This document shows, piece by piece, positions 39,790 through 48,212 of a stretch of 64,000 nt of DNA. Location: positions 2,480,001 to 2,544,000 of the forward strand of contig NZ_JADPZX010000001.1 in the NCBI RefSeq assembly GCF_015712165.1, written 5' to 3'. The notes beneath the pieces were generated by a model, which was not told the DNA's origin, searched no databases, and saw only the letters and a list, made by a program, of their open reading frames with translations. This DNA comes from Streptomyces spinoverrucosus. Its GTDB lineage: Bacteria > Actinomycetota > Actinomycetes > Streptomycetales > Streptomycetaceae. A program made the position numbers and the translations under genes. Positions within the stretch are counted from its first letter, which is position 1. Every line of letters starts with the position of its first letter.

Positions 39790-41451
39790 TCAGCACGAAG
39801 AGTGGCTCACCCCTTCCCTGGGCGCCTTGAAGATGCGGTAGCCGTCGGTGGCGGTCAGTTGGTAGGTGATCGTCCAGTCCGTGCAGGTGCTGTTCTTGTT
39901 GTCGGCGGGGCCGTAGCCCGGGTCCTGGTGGCTGCGGAAGCTGACCGTGGCGAGGGTGAAGTCGCCGGAGTTCCGTACGGCCGTGAGGACGATGTCGGAC
40001 TCCTTCGTGGTGGCCATGACGTCCTTCCACTTCTGCCGGCTGGTGGCGGAGTCGAGGTCCACCGTGGCGGTGCCGGGGTCGTAGTGGTTGAGCGCCTTGT
40101 CGTAGTCCTTGTTGTTGATGGCGCCGTAGAAGTGGGCGAACATGGCGGCCACTTCGGGAGCTTGCGGTGCGTCGGCCGCCGGGGAGTAGTCCACGGACGC
40201 GCCGGGGGCCTGCGCCAGGTACTCCGGGGTCGGTTCCGGGGTCGGTTCCGGTGTGTCCTCGGGTCCCTCCATGCCCCCGGTGTCGGGGGCGGACCTGACG
40301 GACGGGCTGTCGGTCGCCGTCCCCGATCCCGACGTCAGCGAGTCCACGAGCTCCGGCCCGTACTGCGCGGCGGCCCACAGGCCCGCGATCACCAGCAGCA
40401 GCGTCACGAAGGCCTTGCCCAGTCCGCCGCCGCCCGTCCCGGACGGCGCCGGGAGCCGTTGCGACGGGGTCCAGACCGGGACCGGGTCGGGGTCCGGGGG
40501 CGGCGGCTGCTGCTGCGGCGGCGGCTGGTACGGGTTGCCGGGCGGCGCGGCCGGCGGGCGCTGCCGCATCCGGTGCCGGGCCAGGTCCAGCGCGGTCAGC
40601 CACTCGGCCATCGTGGGCCGGCGTGCGGGGTCCCGGGTCTGGCCGCGCGAGGCGAGGTTGGCCAGTTCGGTGGAGACGGCGCGCAGCGGTGAGAGGTCCG
40701 TGCTGTCCTGGTCGCGGCTGAAGAGCCGCGCGGCGACCAGGGCGAACTTCCAGGAGTCCGAGGCCGTCGTGGCCTTCGCCGACTCCGGCACCTCCCAGCC
40801 GTGCGTCTCCACCTGTGGCATCACGTCCCGGCCCCGGCAGCGCATCGAGTCGCAGTCGATCAGCAGGCACTTGGGCGTGCCAAGTGTGAACAGGATGTTC
40901 TTCGGCGACAGGTCGCCCACCGTGATCCCGTTGTGGTGCAGCCGGTCCAGGGTGCGGGCCAGGTCGAGCAGCATCGCCAGCCGCTGGGCGTCGTCGACGT
41001 GCAGGCCGATCAGGGTGGCGTAGGTGTCGTCGTTGAGCAGGAACTCCAGGGCCTGGAGCTTCACCTCCGACAGGTTCGGGCTGTGCAGTTCGTACGCCGG
41101 TGGCACGCGCGGCATCAGGAAGCCGACCACGCGCATCCCGGCGTTCTTCGAGGGCGGCAGCAGCTGCGGCGGCCGGCCGGTGTAGACCATGGCGCACGGC
41201 CAGGTCAGCCGGTTGTCCAGCAGGGCGCGGTCGGAGGGGCTCAGCAGGTCGCGCAGCACCACCATGTCGTGCAGGACGTCGGCGTCGTACGCGATGGCCG
41301 GCAGGTACTCCTTGTAGGCGAGGTACTCGCCCTGGAACCGGCCGGGCGGGCTGGGCACGGCGTACACCTTGCCCTGCCCGCCGGAGCCCAGGCCGTGCGC
41401 GGTGTAGTCGCCGAGCTGGTCCGGCCGGACCCAGGACACCGTCGTCATCAT
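39790..41451 (-). CDS. transmembrane Ser/Thr protein kinase of a TerY-P triad
   Basis: The protein has 553 residues. The kinase domain spans about 15-290: glycine loop GLGSGGQGKVY (20-30), Lys47 in LAYKEYL, catalytic Asp180 in VGDLSPKNIL with Asn185, and IDCD (198-201) replacing DFG. A Pro-rich linker (about 298-335) leads to a membrane helix (346-363) and a C-terminal extracytoplasmic region with an NTF2-like look (FAHFYGAINNKDYDKALNHYD) and a possible disulfide pair (STCTDW, SHSSC). 'VGDLSPKNIL...IDCDS' is typical of TerY-P kinases. The first ATG overlaps the PP2C stop by 4 bp. It should phosphorylate partners encoded upstream, perhaps in response to an outside signal. Confidence 0.85.
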   Translation of the reverse strand: MMTTVSWVRPDQLGDYTAHGLGSGGQGKVYAVPSPPGRFQGEYLAYKEYLPAIAYDADVLHDMVVLRDLLSPSDRALLDNRLTWPCAMVYTGRPPQLLPPSKNAGMRVVGFLMPRVPPAYELHSPNLSEVKLQALEFLLNDDTYATLIGLHVDDAQRLAMLLDLARTLDRLHHNGITVGDLSPKNILFTLGTPKCLLIDCDSMRCRGRDVMPQVETHGWEVPESAKATTASDSWKFALVAARLFSRDQDSTDLSPLRAVSTELANLASRGQTRDPARRPTMAEWLTALDLARHRMRQRPPAAPPGNPYQPPPQQQPPPPDPDPVPVWTPSQRLPAPSGTGGGGLGKAFVTLLLVIAGLWAAAQYGPELVDSLTSGSGTATDSPSVRSAPDTGGMEGPEDTPEPTPEPTPEYLAQAPGASVDYSPAADAPQAPEVAAMFAHFYGAINNKDYDKALNHYDPGTATVDLDSATSRQKWKDVMATTKESDIVLTAVRNSGDFTLATVSFRSHQDPGYGPADNKNSTCTDWTITYQLTATDGYRIFKAPREGVSHSSC

Positions 41452-42530
41452 GGCTCTGTCCGTTCACGGTCGCGGGGCCACAGGGCGATCAGGGTCCGGT
41501 CGTCGTCGAAGGTCTCCCGGGCGAAGTCGAGCAGATACGCGAAGCCCAGCGGCGGTACGGGGTGGCGCAGCTGGTCGGCGAAGAGCCGGCCCACCATGCC
41601 GCGCCCGTCGCCGACCGGGTCGCCGAACCCGTCCGTGCCGACCAGCAGGACGCTGCCCGGCTCCAGCCTGAACTCCAGCGGGCGGAAGTCCCGGGGGACG
41701 TACGGCAGCGGCTGCACGGCCGAGGAGAGCAGCCCGTCGGCGCCGGCGGTCTTGCCGCCCAGCATCGGGTAGAGCTCCTCGTGCTTGATCTGCCAGACCC
41801 CGGAGTCGCCCACCGACAGCAGGGCGATGTGGACGCCCTCCGGGGTGGGCGTGGCAACCCCGGCGACCAGGGTGGTGGCGAGCAGCTCGGCCGTCTCCGC
41901 CACCCCGGCGTCCGGGGTGCGCAGGAGACGGCCGGCCTGTTCGCGCAGCTGCCAGTGGACCGTGGACAGCAGCTTCTGCCAGTCCGTGGCGAAGCCGCCG
42001 CCGTCGCGTACCTGCTTGAGCAGCTCGTCGACGGCGCTGCGGCAGGCCAGTTGGGAGCCGATGTGCGGCTGGCGCGCGTCGGACACCCCGTCGGCGACGG
42101 CGATCACCACGGCGCCGGTGTTCGGGTCGCAGGCCGCCGCCGCGTCGTCCTCCCGCGGGCGCCCGTCCCAGCGGTGCTGCTGACCGCGGACGGAGGCCAG
42201 CCGCAGGTCGAGGGCGTGCGTCGACCAGCCGTCGCAGACCGTGTCGGGGCGGTACGACAGTCCGCCCGTCGGCGGCCGGGGTGGGAAGTCGGCGCCCTCC
42301 TCCTCGTCGAGGGGCAGCCGGCGCCACAGGTTGACGCCGATGTTCTCCGGCAACGTCGGCCGGGACCGCGGCTGATGTGGAGGCTGCCATTCGGCGTCCT
42401 GCTCCCAGTCGTAGACACCGGCCTGCGCGGGCTGTTCGGGACGCAGGGGTGGTGCCGGGCGGGGTGGCGCGGGCACCGGGCCGGTTTGCCTAGCGGGTTC
42501 GTCGGGGGCGCGACGATGGGGGAACCTCAC
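41448..42530 (-). CDS. PP2C-type protein phosphatase of a TerY-P triad
   Basis: The protein has 360 residues (GTG start at 42530, 1 bp after the vWA gene's stop). An approximately 90-residue Pro-rich N-terminus precedes the PP2C domain: RPREDDAAAA (124-133) as the first metal motif, VIAVADGVSDA (143-152), LLSVGDSGVW, VGTDGFGDPVGDG and FDDDRTLIALW. The Asp residues that bind Mn/Mg are kept, so it should be an active Ser/Thr phosphatase opposing the adjacent kinase. Kinase and phosphatase genes overlap by 4 bp. Confidence 0.9.
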   Translation of the reverse strand: MRFPHRRAPDEPARQTGPVPAPPRPAPPLRPEQPAQAGVYDWEQDAEWQPPHQPRSRPTLPENIGVNLWRRLPLDEEEGADFPPRPPTGGLSYRPDTVCDGWSTHALDLRLASVRGQQHRWDGRPREDDAAAACDPNTGAVVIAVADGVSDARQPHIGSQLACRSAVDELLKQVRDGGGFATDWQKLLSTVHWQLREQAGRLLRTPDAGVAETAELLATTLVAGVATPTPEGVHIALLSVGDSGVWQIKHEELYPMLGGKTAGADGLLSSAVQPLPYVPRDFRPLEFRLEPGSVLLVGTDGFGDPVGDGRGMVGRLFADQLRHPVPPLGFAYLLDFARETFDDDRTLIALWPRDRERTEP

Positions 42531-42531
42531 G

Positions 42532-43212
42532 TCAGATCACATCGATCGCGACGGTGAAACCCTCGGGCTTGTCCACCATCAGCTGCGGGGACGCCGAGCC
42601 GAGCGAACGGCCGGAGGCGATCACGCTCTTGGTGAGCGCCGTGCAGAACTTGGCGATGGCCGCGCCCACGTCGACGCCCTTGTTGGCGACGAAGCCGAAC
42701 TCCGGGCGGGTGGCGACCTGGTTGATCGTCTGCGCGTCGGCGTCGACGATGCCGCAGGCGATGATGTTGGGCGCGCCCAGGGTGGTGTTGCGGTCGGTGA
42801 GCCGGCGGTGCGGGTCCTGCCAGTCCTCGCCGCGGTTGGGCAGGCCGTCGCTGAGGAAGAACACCGCGGGCCGGTGCACCTGGTAGCCCTCGGCCTTCAG
42901 GCGGTTCACATCGGCCGGTATGCGGCTGATCAGGTCCTCGAAGGCGGCCCGGTAGCTGGTCATGCCGCGGGTGGTCAGGCGCGGGAACTCGGCCGCGCTG
43001 CGCAGGTCCACCAGGCGGACGCGTTCGATCACGTCGTCGGAGAAGCCGAGCACCGAGAAGCGCACCTTGGCGGCGGCCATCGGCTCGCCGAGCAGCGCCT
43101 GGTGCAGGGAGCGCAGGCCGTCGTTGAGGTCGTCGATGTGCTCGTCCATGGAGCCCGACTCGTCGGCGAGGACGTAGATGGGGAGCAAGTGCCCCCGGTT
43201 GCTTTCCATCAT
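42532..43212 (-). CDS. TerY-like vWA domain protein
   Basis: The protein has 226 residues. The vWA fold has an intact MIDAS: DESGSM at 17-22, TTRGMTSYRAAF as the Thr loop, and FFLSDGLPNRGED for the last Asp. 'HLLPIYVLADESGSMDEHIDDLNDGLRSLHQALLGEPMAAAKVRFSVLGFSD' matches TerY, the substrate or adaptor in kinase-phosphatase-vWA triads of tellurite and stress or conflict operons. Two tandem ATGs (43212, 43209) are possible starts. Its C-terminal third is paralogous to that of the next gene upstream (ATRPEFGF and the final -GF- segments align). Confidence 0.9.
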   Translation of the reverse strand: MMESNRGHLLPIYVLADESGSMDEHIDDLNDGLRSLHQALLGEPMAAAKVRFSVLGFSDDVIERVRLVDLRSAAEFPRLTTRGMTSYRAAFEDLISRIPADVNRLKAEGYQVHRPAVFFLSDGLPNRGEDWQDPHRRLTDRNTTLGAPNIIACGIVDADAQTINQVATRPEFGFVANKGVDVGAAIAKFCTALTKSVIASGRSLGSASPQLMVDKPEGFTVAIDVI

Positions 43213-43276
43213 CGTCTTCCGTTTCTGTTCCGAATGGGGACTGCGTGGGATGCGGTGGTCGTGGGGTGGCCGAGGG

Positions 43277-45037
43277 TCACAGCGCGTCCTCGGCCCGCCG
43301 GAAGCCGTCCGGCGGGTTGATCGAGAAGTTCGCCTCGCCGGACGCGAGGCGCTGCCCGTACGAGATGACGCTGTCCCTCAGGAAGGCGGCACAGCTGTGC
43401 GCGGCCGAGGCGGCGTCCTGGTGGGGGGCGGCCATGAAGCCGAACTCGGGACGGGTCGCCACGCTCCGCACGGCCTGCGTCTCGGCCCGGCCGAAGCCCA
43501 GCGCGATGAGGTGCGGGGCCGCCCGGTTGCGGTCGGTGTCGGTCAGGTCGTGGTGGTCGCCGCGCCAGGCGGTGCCCTCGTCGGGCGCGCCGCCCGTGAG
43601 GAAGTACACGAGGGGCCGCAGCACCTGCGCGCCATCGTTCTTGACGACGGTGACGTCCTGTCCGATCAGCGGCCGCAGGGTGCGGAAGGCCTGGCTGTAC
43701 GACAGTCCGCGCCGGCCCATGAGGAGGGGGGTACGGGTGCCGGGGCCGACCTCGGCGAGGGACAGCCGCTGTTCGGTGGTGGCGGCCATGCCGAGGACGC
43801 CCAGCCGCAGGACGCGGGAGACGTCCGGGGCGTCGGAGAGCGCGGAGTGCAGGGCGTCCAGTCCGCGTTGGAGTTCGTCGAGGCAGGCGCGGTCGAGTGA
43901 CTCGTCGACGACGAGGTAGATCAGCGCGGTGGGGGTGGTCCGGGTGAGCGGGCCGGGCGGCGCGGACGGGCCGACGGTGGGTGAGACGAGCGTCGGGGTG
44001 TAGCCGGCGGGGGCCGGTGTCTGGTCGGCGGGCGGCAGCTGGGGCGGGTCCCAGGGGCGGGCGGCGGGGAGCTGGGGGGTGGCGAGGGGCGGGAGGGCGG
44101 CGTCGCCGCCGGTGGCGCGGCCGACCGTGCCGGTGAGCTGCTGGCGCATGTGTTCCAGGTCGCCGGCCTGGATCAGGCCCTTCTCGGCCATCACCTGGAA
44201 CAGGCCGAGGGCGCGCTGGTTCTGCAGTTCGGCGGTGGCCGCGCGGGCCTCCTCCAGCTGGCGCCGCATCTCGAACGCGCCGGCCGCGTCGTGCGGGTTG
44301 GTGACCAGGTAGTGGCGGATCAGGCCGTCGCTGGTGGTGAGGGTGTCGGCGAGCGCGTCCGCCTGCCGGGCCGTGGCCTCGATCTGGGCCCGCTGCTGGA
44401 TGGCCTCGATCTCGGTCTGCCGGACGACGGCGCCCCTGTTGGGTATGTGCTCGGCCGCGCCGAGGTGTTCGCGCCGGCCGGCCTCGATCAGGGACTCCAG
44501 GTGGGACAGGGACTTGGCGTCGGGCCGGACGTGCACCTGGCAGCCGTACAGCTTGAGGCCTTCCTGGAAGACGACCGGCTGGGAGCAGAGCTGGTTGAGA
44601 TGGTGCTGGAGGCCGAAGGAGTCCTCGATGGGGAAGCGTTGGCCGGCGCCGTGGAACAGGGAGACGAGATGGCCGTGCACGACGGGCAGTGGGTCGTGCA
44701 GACCGGAGCGCACGAAGTCCTCGGCGCCCTGCCAGCCGTCGATGCGGAAGGCGAAGTCGACGGTCACCTCGAAGGCGTGCACGCCGTCCCGGGAGATGAG
44801 CGGGTTGCGGCCGAGGACGGCGGAGCGCTGGTAGGGGCGCATGTCGACCTCGTAGCGGGTGCGGTACTTGGAGAACATCTGCTGCGAGGGCTTCATCGGG
44901 CGGCCCTCGAAGCAGGCCACCTCGCCGGACGCGGTGGCGTAGACGACCGCGAGATGGGGTTCGGTCGCCTTGGTCGGCCCCACGGCCATGCGGGGCACCG
45001 GCGTCTGGCTGACGATCAACGACACCGGCTCGGTCAC
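43277..45037 (-). CDS. large protein with N-terminal Band-7-like domain and degenerate C-terminal vWA domain
   Basis: The protein has 586 residues from the GTG at 45037, with GGAGG 6 nt upstream and a 4-bp overlap with the ATPase stop. Residues 25-190 ('VVYATASGEVACFEGRPMKPSQQMFSKYRTRYEVDMRPYQR', 'AFEVTVDFAFRIDGW') look like an SPFH/Band-7-type beta domain; the Glu/Ala/Gln-rich 205-300 is probably coiled coil; a Pro-rich linker leads to a vWA-like domain from about 370. That domain has DESLD (378-382) in place of DxSxS and so a doubtful MIDAS, while ATRPEFGF matches the TerY-like neighbour. It may be a scaffold or decoy version of the vWA partner. Confidence 0.75.
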   Translation of the reverse strand: MTEPVSLIVSQTPVPRMAVGPTKATEPHLAVVYATASGEVACFEGRPMKPSQQMFSKYRTRYEVDMRPYQRSAVLGRNPLISRDGVHAFEVTVDFAFRIDGWQGAEDFVRSGLHDPLPVVHGHLVSLFHGAGQRFPIEDSFGLQHHLNQLCSQPVVFQEGLKLYGCQVHVRPDAKSLSHLESLIEAGRREHLGAAEHIPNRGAVVRQTEIEAIQQRAQIEATARQADALADTLTTSDGLIRHYLVTNPHDAAGAFEMRRQLEEARAATAELQNQRALGLFQVMAEKGLIQAGDLEHMRQQLTGTVGRATGGDAALPPLATPQLPAARPWDPPQLPPADQTPAPAGYTPTLVSPTVGPSAPPGPLTRTTPTALIYLVVDESLDRACLDELQRGLDALHSALSDAPDVSRVLRLGVLGMAATTEQRLSLAEVGPGTRTPLLMGRRGLSYSQAFRTLRPLIGQDVTVVKNDGAQVLRPLVYFLTGGAPDEGTAWRGDHHDLTDTDRNRAAPHLIALGFGRAETQAVRSVATRPEFGFMAAPHQDAASAAHSCAAFLRDSVISYGQRLASGEANFSINPPDGFRRAEDAL

Positions 45038-47340
45038 CGGGCACCTCCAGAGTGAGCGGGGCCGGCGGTCGGCCGCAGGGCGCTGCCGAGGACCGCCGCG
45101 GCGCGGGGCAGGGGACGGAAGCGGTCGCGCTCGGTCCAGCGCGTCACGTAGTGCTCCAGGAGGCGGCCGACGCGGGGACTGCGCGCGGCCACGTCCTGGA
45201 CGAGGACGCGGACCAGGTCGTCGAGGAGCAGTGGGTCGGTCTCGGCCTGGGCTGCCCAGGCCTCCAGGACGCCTGCGGACTCGTCGCCGAAGAGCTCGCC
45301 GCCGATCACCTCGGACCACAGGTAGCCGAGCAGGCGGCGCAGTTCGCTGCCGGGCGGGTCGGCCGCGGCCAGCTTCAGCAGGGTGGGGCGGGCACGCAGG
45401 CCCGCGCCTTCCTCGGTGACGAGGGCGTCGGCGAGGATCAGGAAGACCAGGTGGCCGACGGGACGACTGAGCGGTTCGTGAACCATCTCGGCGACGGCCC
45501 GCAGCACCAGCGGGGCGTGCGCGGCGACGTCCTCCTCGACCAGGTCGGCGAAGGCGTCCCCGATGGCGATGGCGACCTGGATGTGGTCGACGGTGCCGAG
45601 CCGGGTGAGGCAGCGCACGGCGGTGTCGAGGTCGGCGCCGCCCAGGCACAGCCCGTAGGCGCGGGCGGCGGCGGCCTGGAGCTCCCAGGTGCCGCTGAGG
45701 TACCAGCCGCCCACGAGGGCGTGCACGCCGGGCCGCAGGACGGGGTCACGGGCGCACACGCGCAGGGCGTAGGCGATGGCTTCGCGGCGCGCGGAGCCGC
45801 TGTCCTCGTGCAGCACCCAGCCGGGCAGCACCTGGGTGGCGATGTGGTCGAAGGACTCGGCGGCGATCAGGCCGAGCGCGGTCCCGGCGAAGCTGCGCAC
45901 CTGCTGGGAGGGCGTGTCGACCAACTCGGCGAGCCAGCCGACGAGTTCCTGCTGGATGCGGTACTCGGACCAGACGTGCCGGATGATCCGGGGCGGGTAG
46001 TCGGGATTGCGGTACTCGGCGACGGTGCAGGGCAGCCGGCCGAAGCTGCCCCGGGTGACCGCGGAGACGGTACGGGCGCGCAGCTTCTCGGCGAGCAGCC
46101 GGCGGGACTGCGCGAACGGGTCCTGTCTGAGCGGTACGGGGCCGCGCTCGACGCTCGTGGTGAGGACGCCGCGGTCGCTGCGGAACCGGTCGAGCAGAGC
46201 GGCGGCGGCCAGCGCCACGTCCTCCTGCGGCAGTCCGCCGAGGACGGCGAGGGCGATGGCCTGGGTGCGCAGCCCGGTGTCTCCGAGCCCCTCGAACCAC
46301 TCCTCGGGGCCCTCGCCGCCGGAGCTGTCCATCCGGGCGCGCACCCGGTCCGGGTCGATGCCGCCACCGCCGTACTCGTGCGCGAGCACCTCCGCGAGCC
46401 GGGCGGCGTCACGGCAGGCGGGACCGTCGCGGAGGAGTTCCGCGGCGAGGTCGGCGACTCCGTCGGCGGCCAGCGCGCGTTCGGCGTCCGCCTCGCCGAG
46501 GCGGTGGGCGAGATGGGCGGCGAGTACGGCGTCCAGGGAGTCGGGGTGGGTGACGCGCTGGACGTACTCGCCGACGCCGCGGTCCAGTTCGGCGTCCGGC
46601 CCGGCGATCAGCACCAGTCGGGCGTCGGCCTGCTCCAGCAGGCCCTCCAGTCCGGCCAGTTGCGATCCGCTCAGCGTGCCGAGGTCGCGCGGGCGGTCGA
46701 GGAGCAGGCCGGCGCCGCTGCCGAGTTGGCGCAGCTCGGTCAGCCGGGTCAGTTCGGCCACCGAGTCCAGCAGGTACCAGGTCTTGACCTGGGCGGTGAT
46801 CAGCAGCCGGACGGCCGCCGCGGTCTTGCCGGCGCCGCCGGGGCCGCGCAGCACGACCGAGCGGCGCTGCCAGGCGTCCGCCTGGATGTCGTCCCAGCGG
46901 GGCGGCGCCTGGAAGGTGTGCCGGACGGTCTCCACCACGGCGGCGGCCAGGGTACGCAGGACCACTCCGCGCTCGCCCGGCGCCTGGATGACGATCTTGT
47001 CGCCCTGCACCCGGTCGCCGCCGATGTGCGTCCAGGCCTCCCGCAGCAGCCCCGCACGCAGGCTGCCCTGACCGGTGCGGGCGGTGGCGGCGCCGGCGCT
47101 GGCACCGGCGCCGACGTTGTTGCCGCCGCCGGGGGCTTCCGGGGTGGGCGCCTGCGGTCCCGCCGGGGACTGGCCCTCACCACCGGCTCCGGCACCGGCG
47201 CCCGGGGTGGGCGCGGCGGGGCCGCCTGCGGGAGCCGAAGCGGGCGCGGCGGCGGGCTGCGCACCCCTCGGCGCCGCCGCCGGCCCCGGCTGCGGGGCGG
47301 GCGACGGGGCGGCGGGGGCGGGTCCGGCCGGCGTACTCAT
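45034..47340 (-). CDS. P-loop ATPase with C-terminal helical repeats (STAND/HEAT-like)
   Basis: The protein has 768 residues. Residues 1-90 are Ala/Pro/Gly low complexity. A GGDRVQGDKIVIQ motif at 107-119 is followed by Walker A GPGGAGKT (166-173); 'RLVLIAGPDAELDRG' may hold the Walker B strand. The rest, from about 290, is helix-rich and Leu/Ala-rich like HEAT/ARM repeats (QQVRSFAGTALGLIAAESFDHIATQVLPGWV, AREAIAYALRVCARDP-type units). Such P-loop plus repeat proteins act as regulated sensors or switches in bacterial conflict systems. The ATG overlaps the cyclase-like gene's stop by 4 bp and the stop overlaps the next start by 4 bp. Confidence 0.8.
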   Translation of the reverse strand: MSTPAGPAPAAPSPAPQPGPAAAPRGAQPAAAPASAPAGGPAAPTPGAGAGAGGEGQSPAGPQAPTPEAPGGGNNVGAGASAGAATARTGQGSLRAGLLREAWTHIGGDRVQGDKIVIQAPGERGVVLRTLAAAVVETVRHTFQAPPRWDDIQADAWQRRSVVLRGPGGAGKTAAAVRLLITAQVKTWYLLDSVAELTRLTELRQLGSGAGLLLDRPRDLGTLSGSQLAGLEGLLEQADARLVLIAGPDAELDRGVGEYVQRVTHPDSLDAVLAAHLAHRLGEADAERALAADGVADLAAELLRDGPACRDAARLAEVLAHEYGGGGIDPDRVRARMDSSGGEGPEEWFEGLGDTGLRTQAIALAVLGGLPQEDVALAAAALLDRFRSDRGVLTTSVERGPVPLRQDPFAQSRRLLAEKLRARTVSAVTRGSFGRLPCTVAEYRNPDYPPRIIRHVWSEYRIQQELVGWLAELVDTPSQQVRSFAGTALGLIAAESFDHIATQVLPGWVLHEDSGSARREAIAYALRVCARDPVLRPGVHALVGGWYLSGTWELQAAAARAYGLCLGGADLDTAVRCLTRLGTVDHIQVAIAIGDAFADLVEEDVAAHAPLVLRAVAEMVHEPLSRPVGHLVFLILADALVTEEGAGLRARPTLLKLAAADPPGSELRRLLGYLWSEVIGGELFGDESAGVLEAWAAQAETDPLLLDDLVRVLVQDVAARSPRVGRLLEHYVTRWTERDRFRPLPRAAAVLGSALRPTAGPAHSGGAR

Positions 47341-48212
47341 GATCCGTCCGCGGGGGTGCGGTGGGGTGCGGGGTCCTCAGGGGCGGGGGCAGAGCCGTAG
47401 ACGTTCTTGTTGCCCTCCACGTAGTCGCCCCCGACAGCCAACGCGCCCTCCCCCACGGCCAGCTGGCTGTGCATGACGTCCTGGATGTGGAGCGTGGGCG
47501 GCGGGGCCGGGCTCCCCGTGTCGGTCCCGCCGCCCACTCCTCCCGCGTTGCCGCCCGTGCCGGGTGTTCCCCCGTGTCTCCCACGGTCACGTGGCGACTC
47601 CCCCGGGTCCGCGGGAAGTCCGGGCGGCGCCGGATAGCCGGGTACGGTGACCCAGCCCCGGCGCGGCTCGTCGTGCTTGGTGACGAAGTCGGCGGGCAGA
47701 TAGGCCGCCGGGTCGATGCCCGGGTAGCGGCCCAGCACCACCGACCGGTGGATCTCCTCGGAGACGACCACCACCAGATGCGCCCGGGTGGCCCGGGCCA
47801 GCACCTGCTTGACCGGGGCGGCGTCCACCAGCCGCGCCAGGTCGTTGACGGCCGTACCGGTCCACCGCTGGCCGCGCTGGATCACCAGCCCCTGGTGCAG
47901 GCCGACGCGCAGCCGCATGCGGTGGTCGTCGTTGTACTTGCCCCCGTGTTCGACCAGCGCGTCCTCCAGGCCGCGCACCAGTTCCCGTAACAGCCTGGTG
48001 GGGCTGGTGCCGATCGGGATCAGGATCAGCATGCCGTCCCCACGGTCCTGCACGGAGCACGCGTCGAGGCCCAGTCCGGCGCGGGCCAGCGCGAACTCGA
48101 CGACGTGGTACAGCTCTTCGTGCAGGGTCGCCTGGGCGGTCTCCGCGCGCAGACTGAAGTCCTCGATGTCGAGAAGAACGATCCAGTGACTGAGAGGATC
48201 CGGCGCGACCAT
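47337..48212 (-). CDS. class III nucleotidyl cyclase-like protein
   Basis: The protein has 291 residues from the ATG at 48212 with AGGAGG 6 nt upstream. The cyclase fold covers about 10-195: WIVLLDIEDFS (metal Asp15), DRGDGMLILIP (metal Asp59), LRVGLHQGLV, and GTAVNDLARLVDAA with transition-state Asn123 and Arg127. By alignment with mammalian and mycobacterial enzymes, the adenine-recognition Lys and Asp positions hold Ser53 and Arg116, so the base specificity is probably not adenine. A Gly/Pro linker leads to a tail (about 255-280) with LAVGGDYVEGNKNVYG, echoing the GGDRVQGDK motif of the next protein. It is the first gene of the six-gene operon and probably sets its output. Confidence 0.8.
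   Translation of the reverse strand: MVAPDPLSHWIVLLDIEDFSLRAETAQATLHEELYHVVEFALARAGLGLDACSVQDRGDGMLILIPIGTSPTRLLRELVRGLEDALVEHGGKYNDDHRMRLRVGLHQGLVIQRGQRWTGTAVNDLARLVDAAPVKQVLARATRAHLVVVVSEEIHRSVVLGRYPGIDPAAYLPADFVTKHDEPRRGWVTVPGYPAPPGLPADPGESPRDRGRHGGTPGTGGNAGGVGGGTDTGSPAPPPTLHIQDVMHSQLAVGEGALAVGGDYVEGNKNVYGSAPAPEDPAPHRTPADGS

Noticed and set aside
45052-47400. A 782-codon plus-strand frame opposite the ATPase gene
   Set aside because: It lacks any motif, whereas the minus strand has a Walker A motif, strong ribosome binding sites and 4-bp overlaps with its neighbours.
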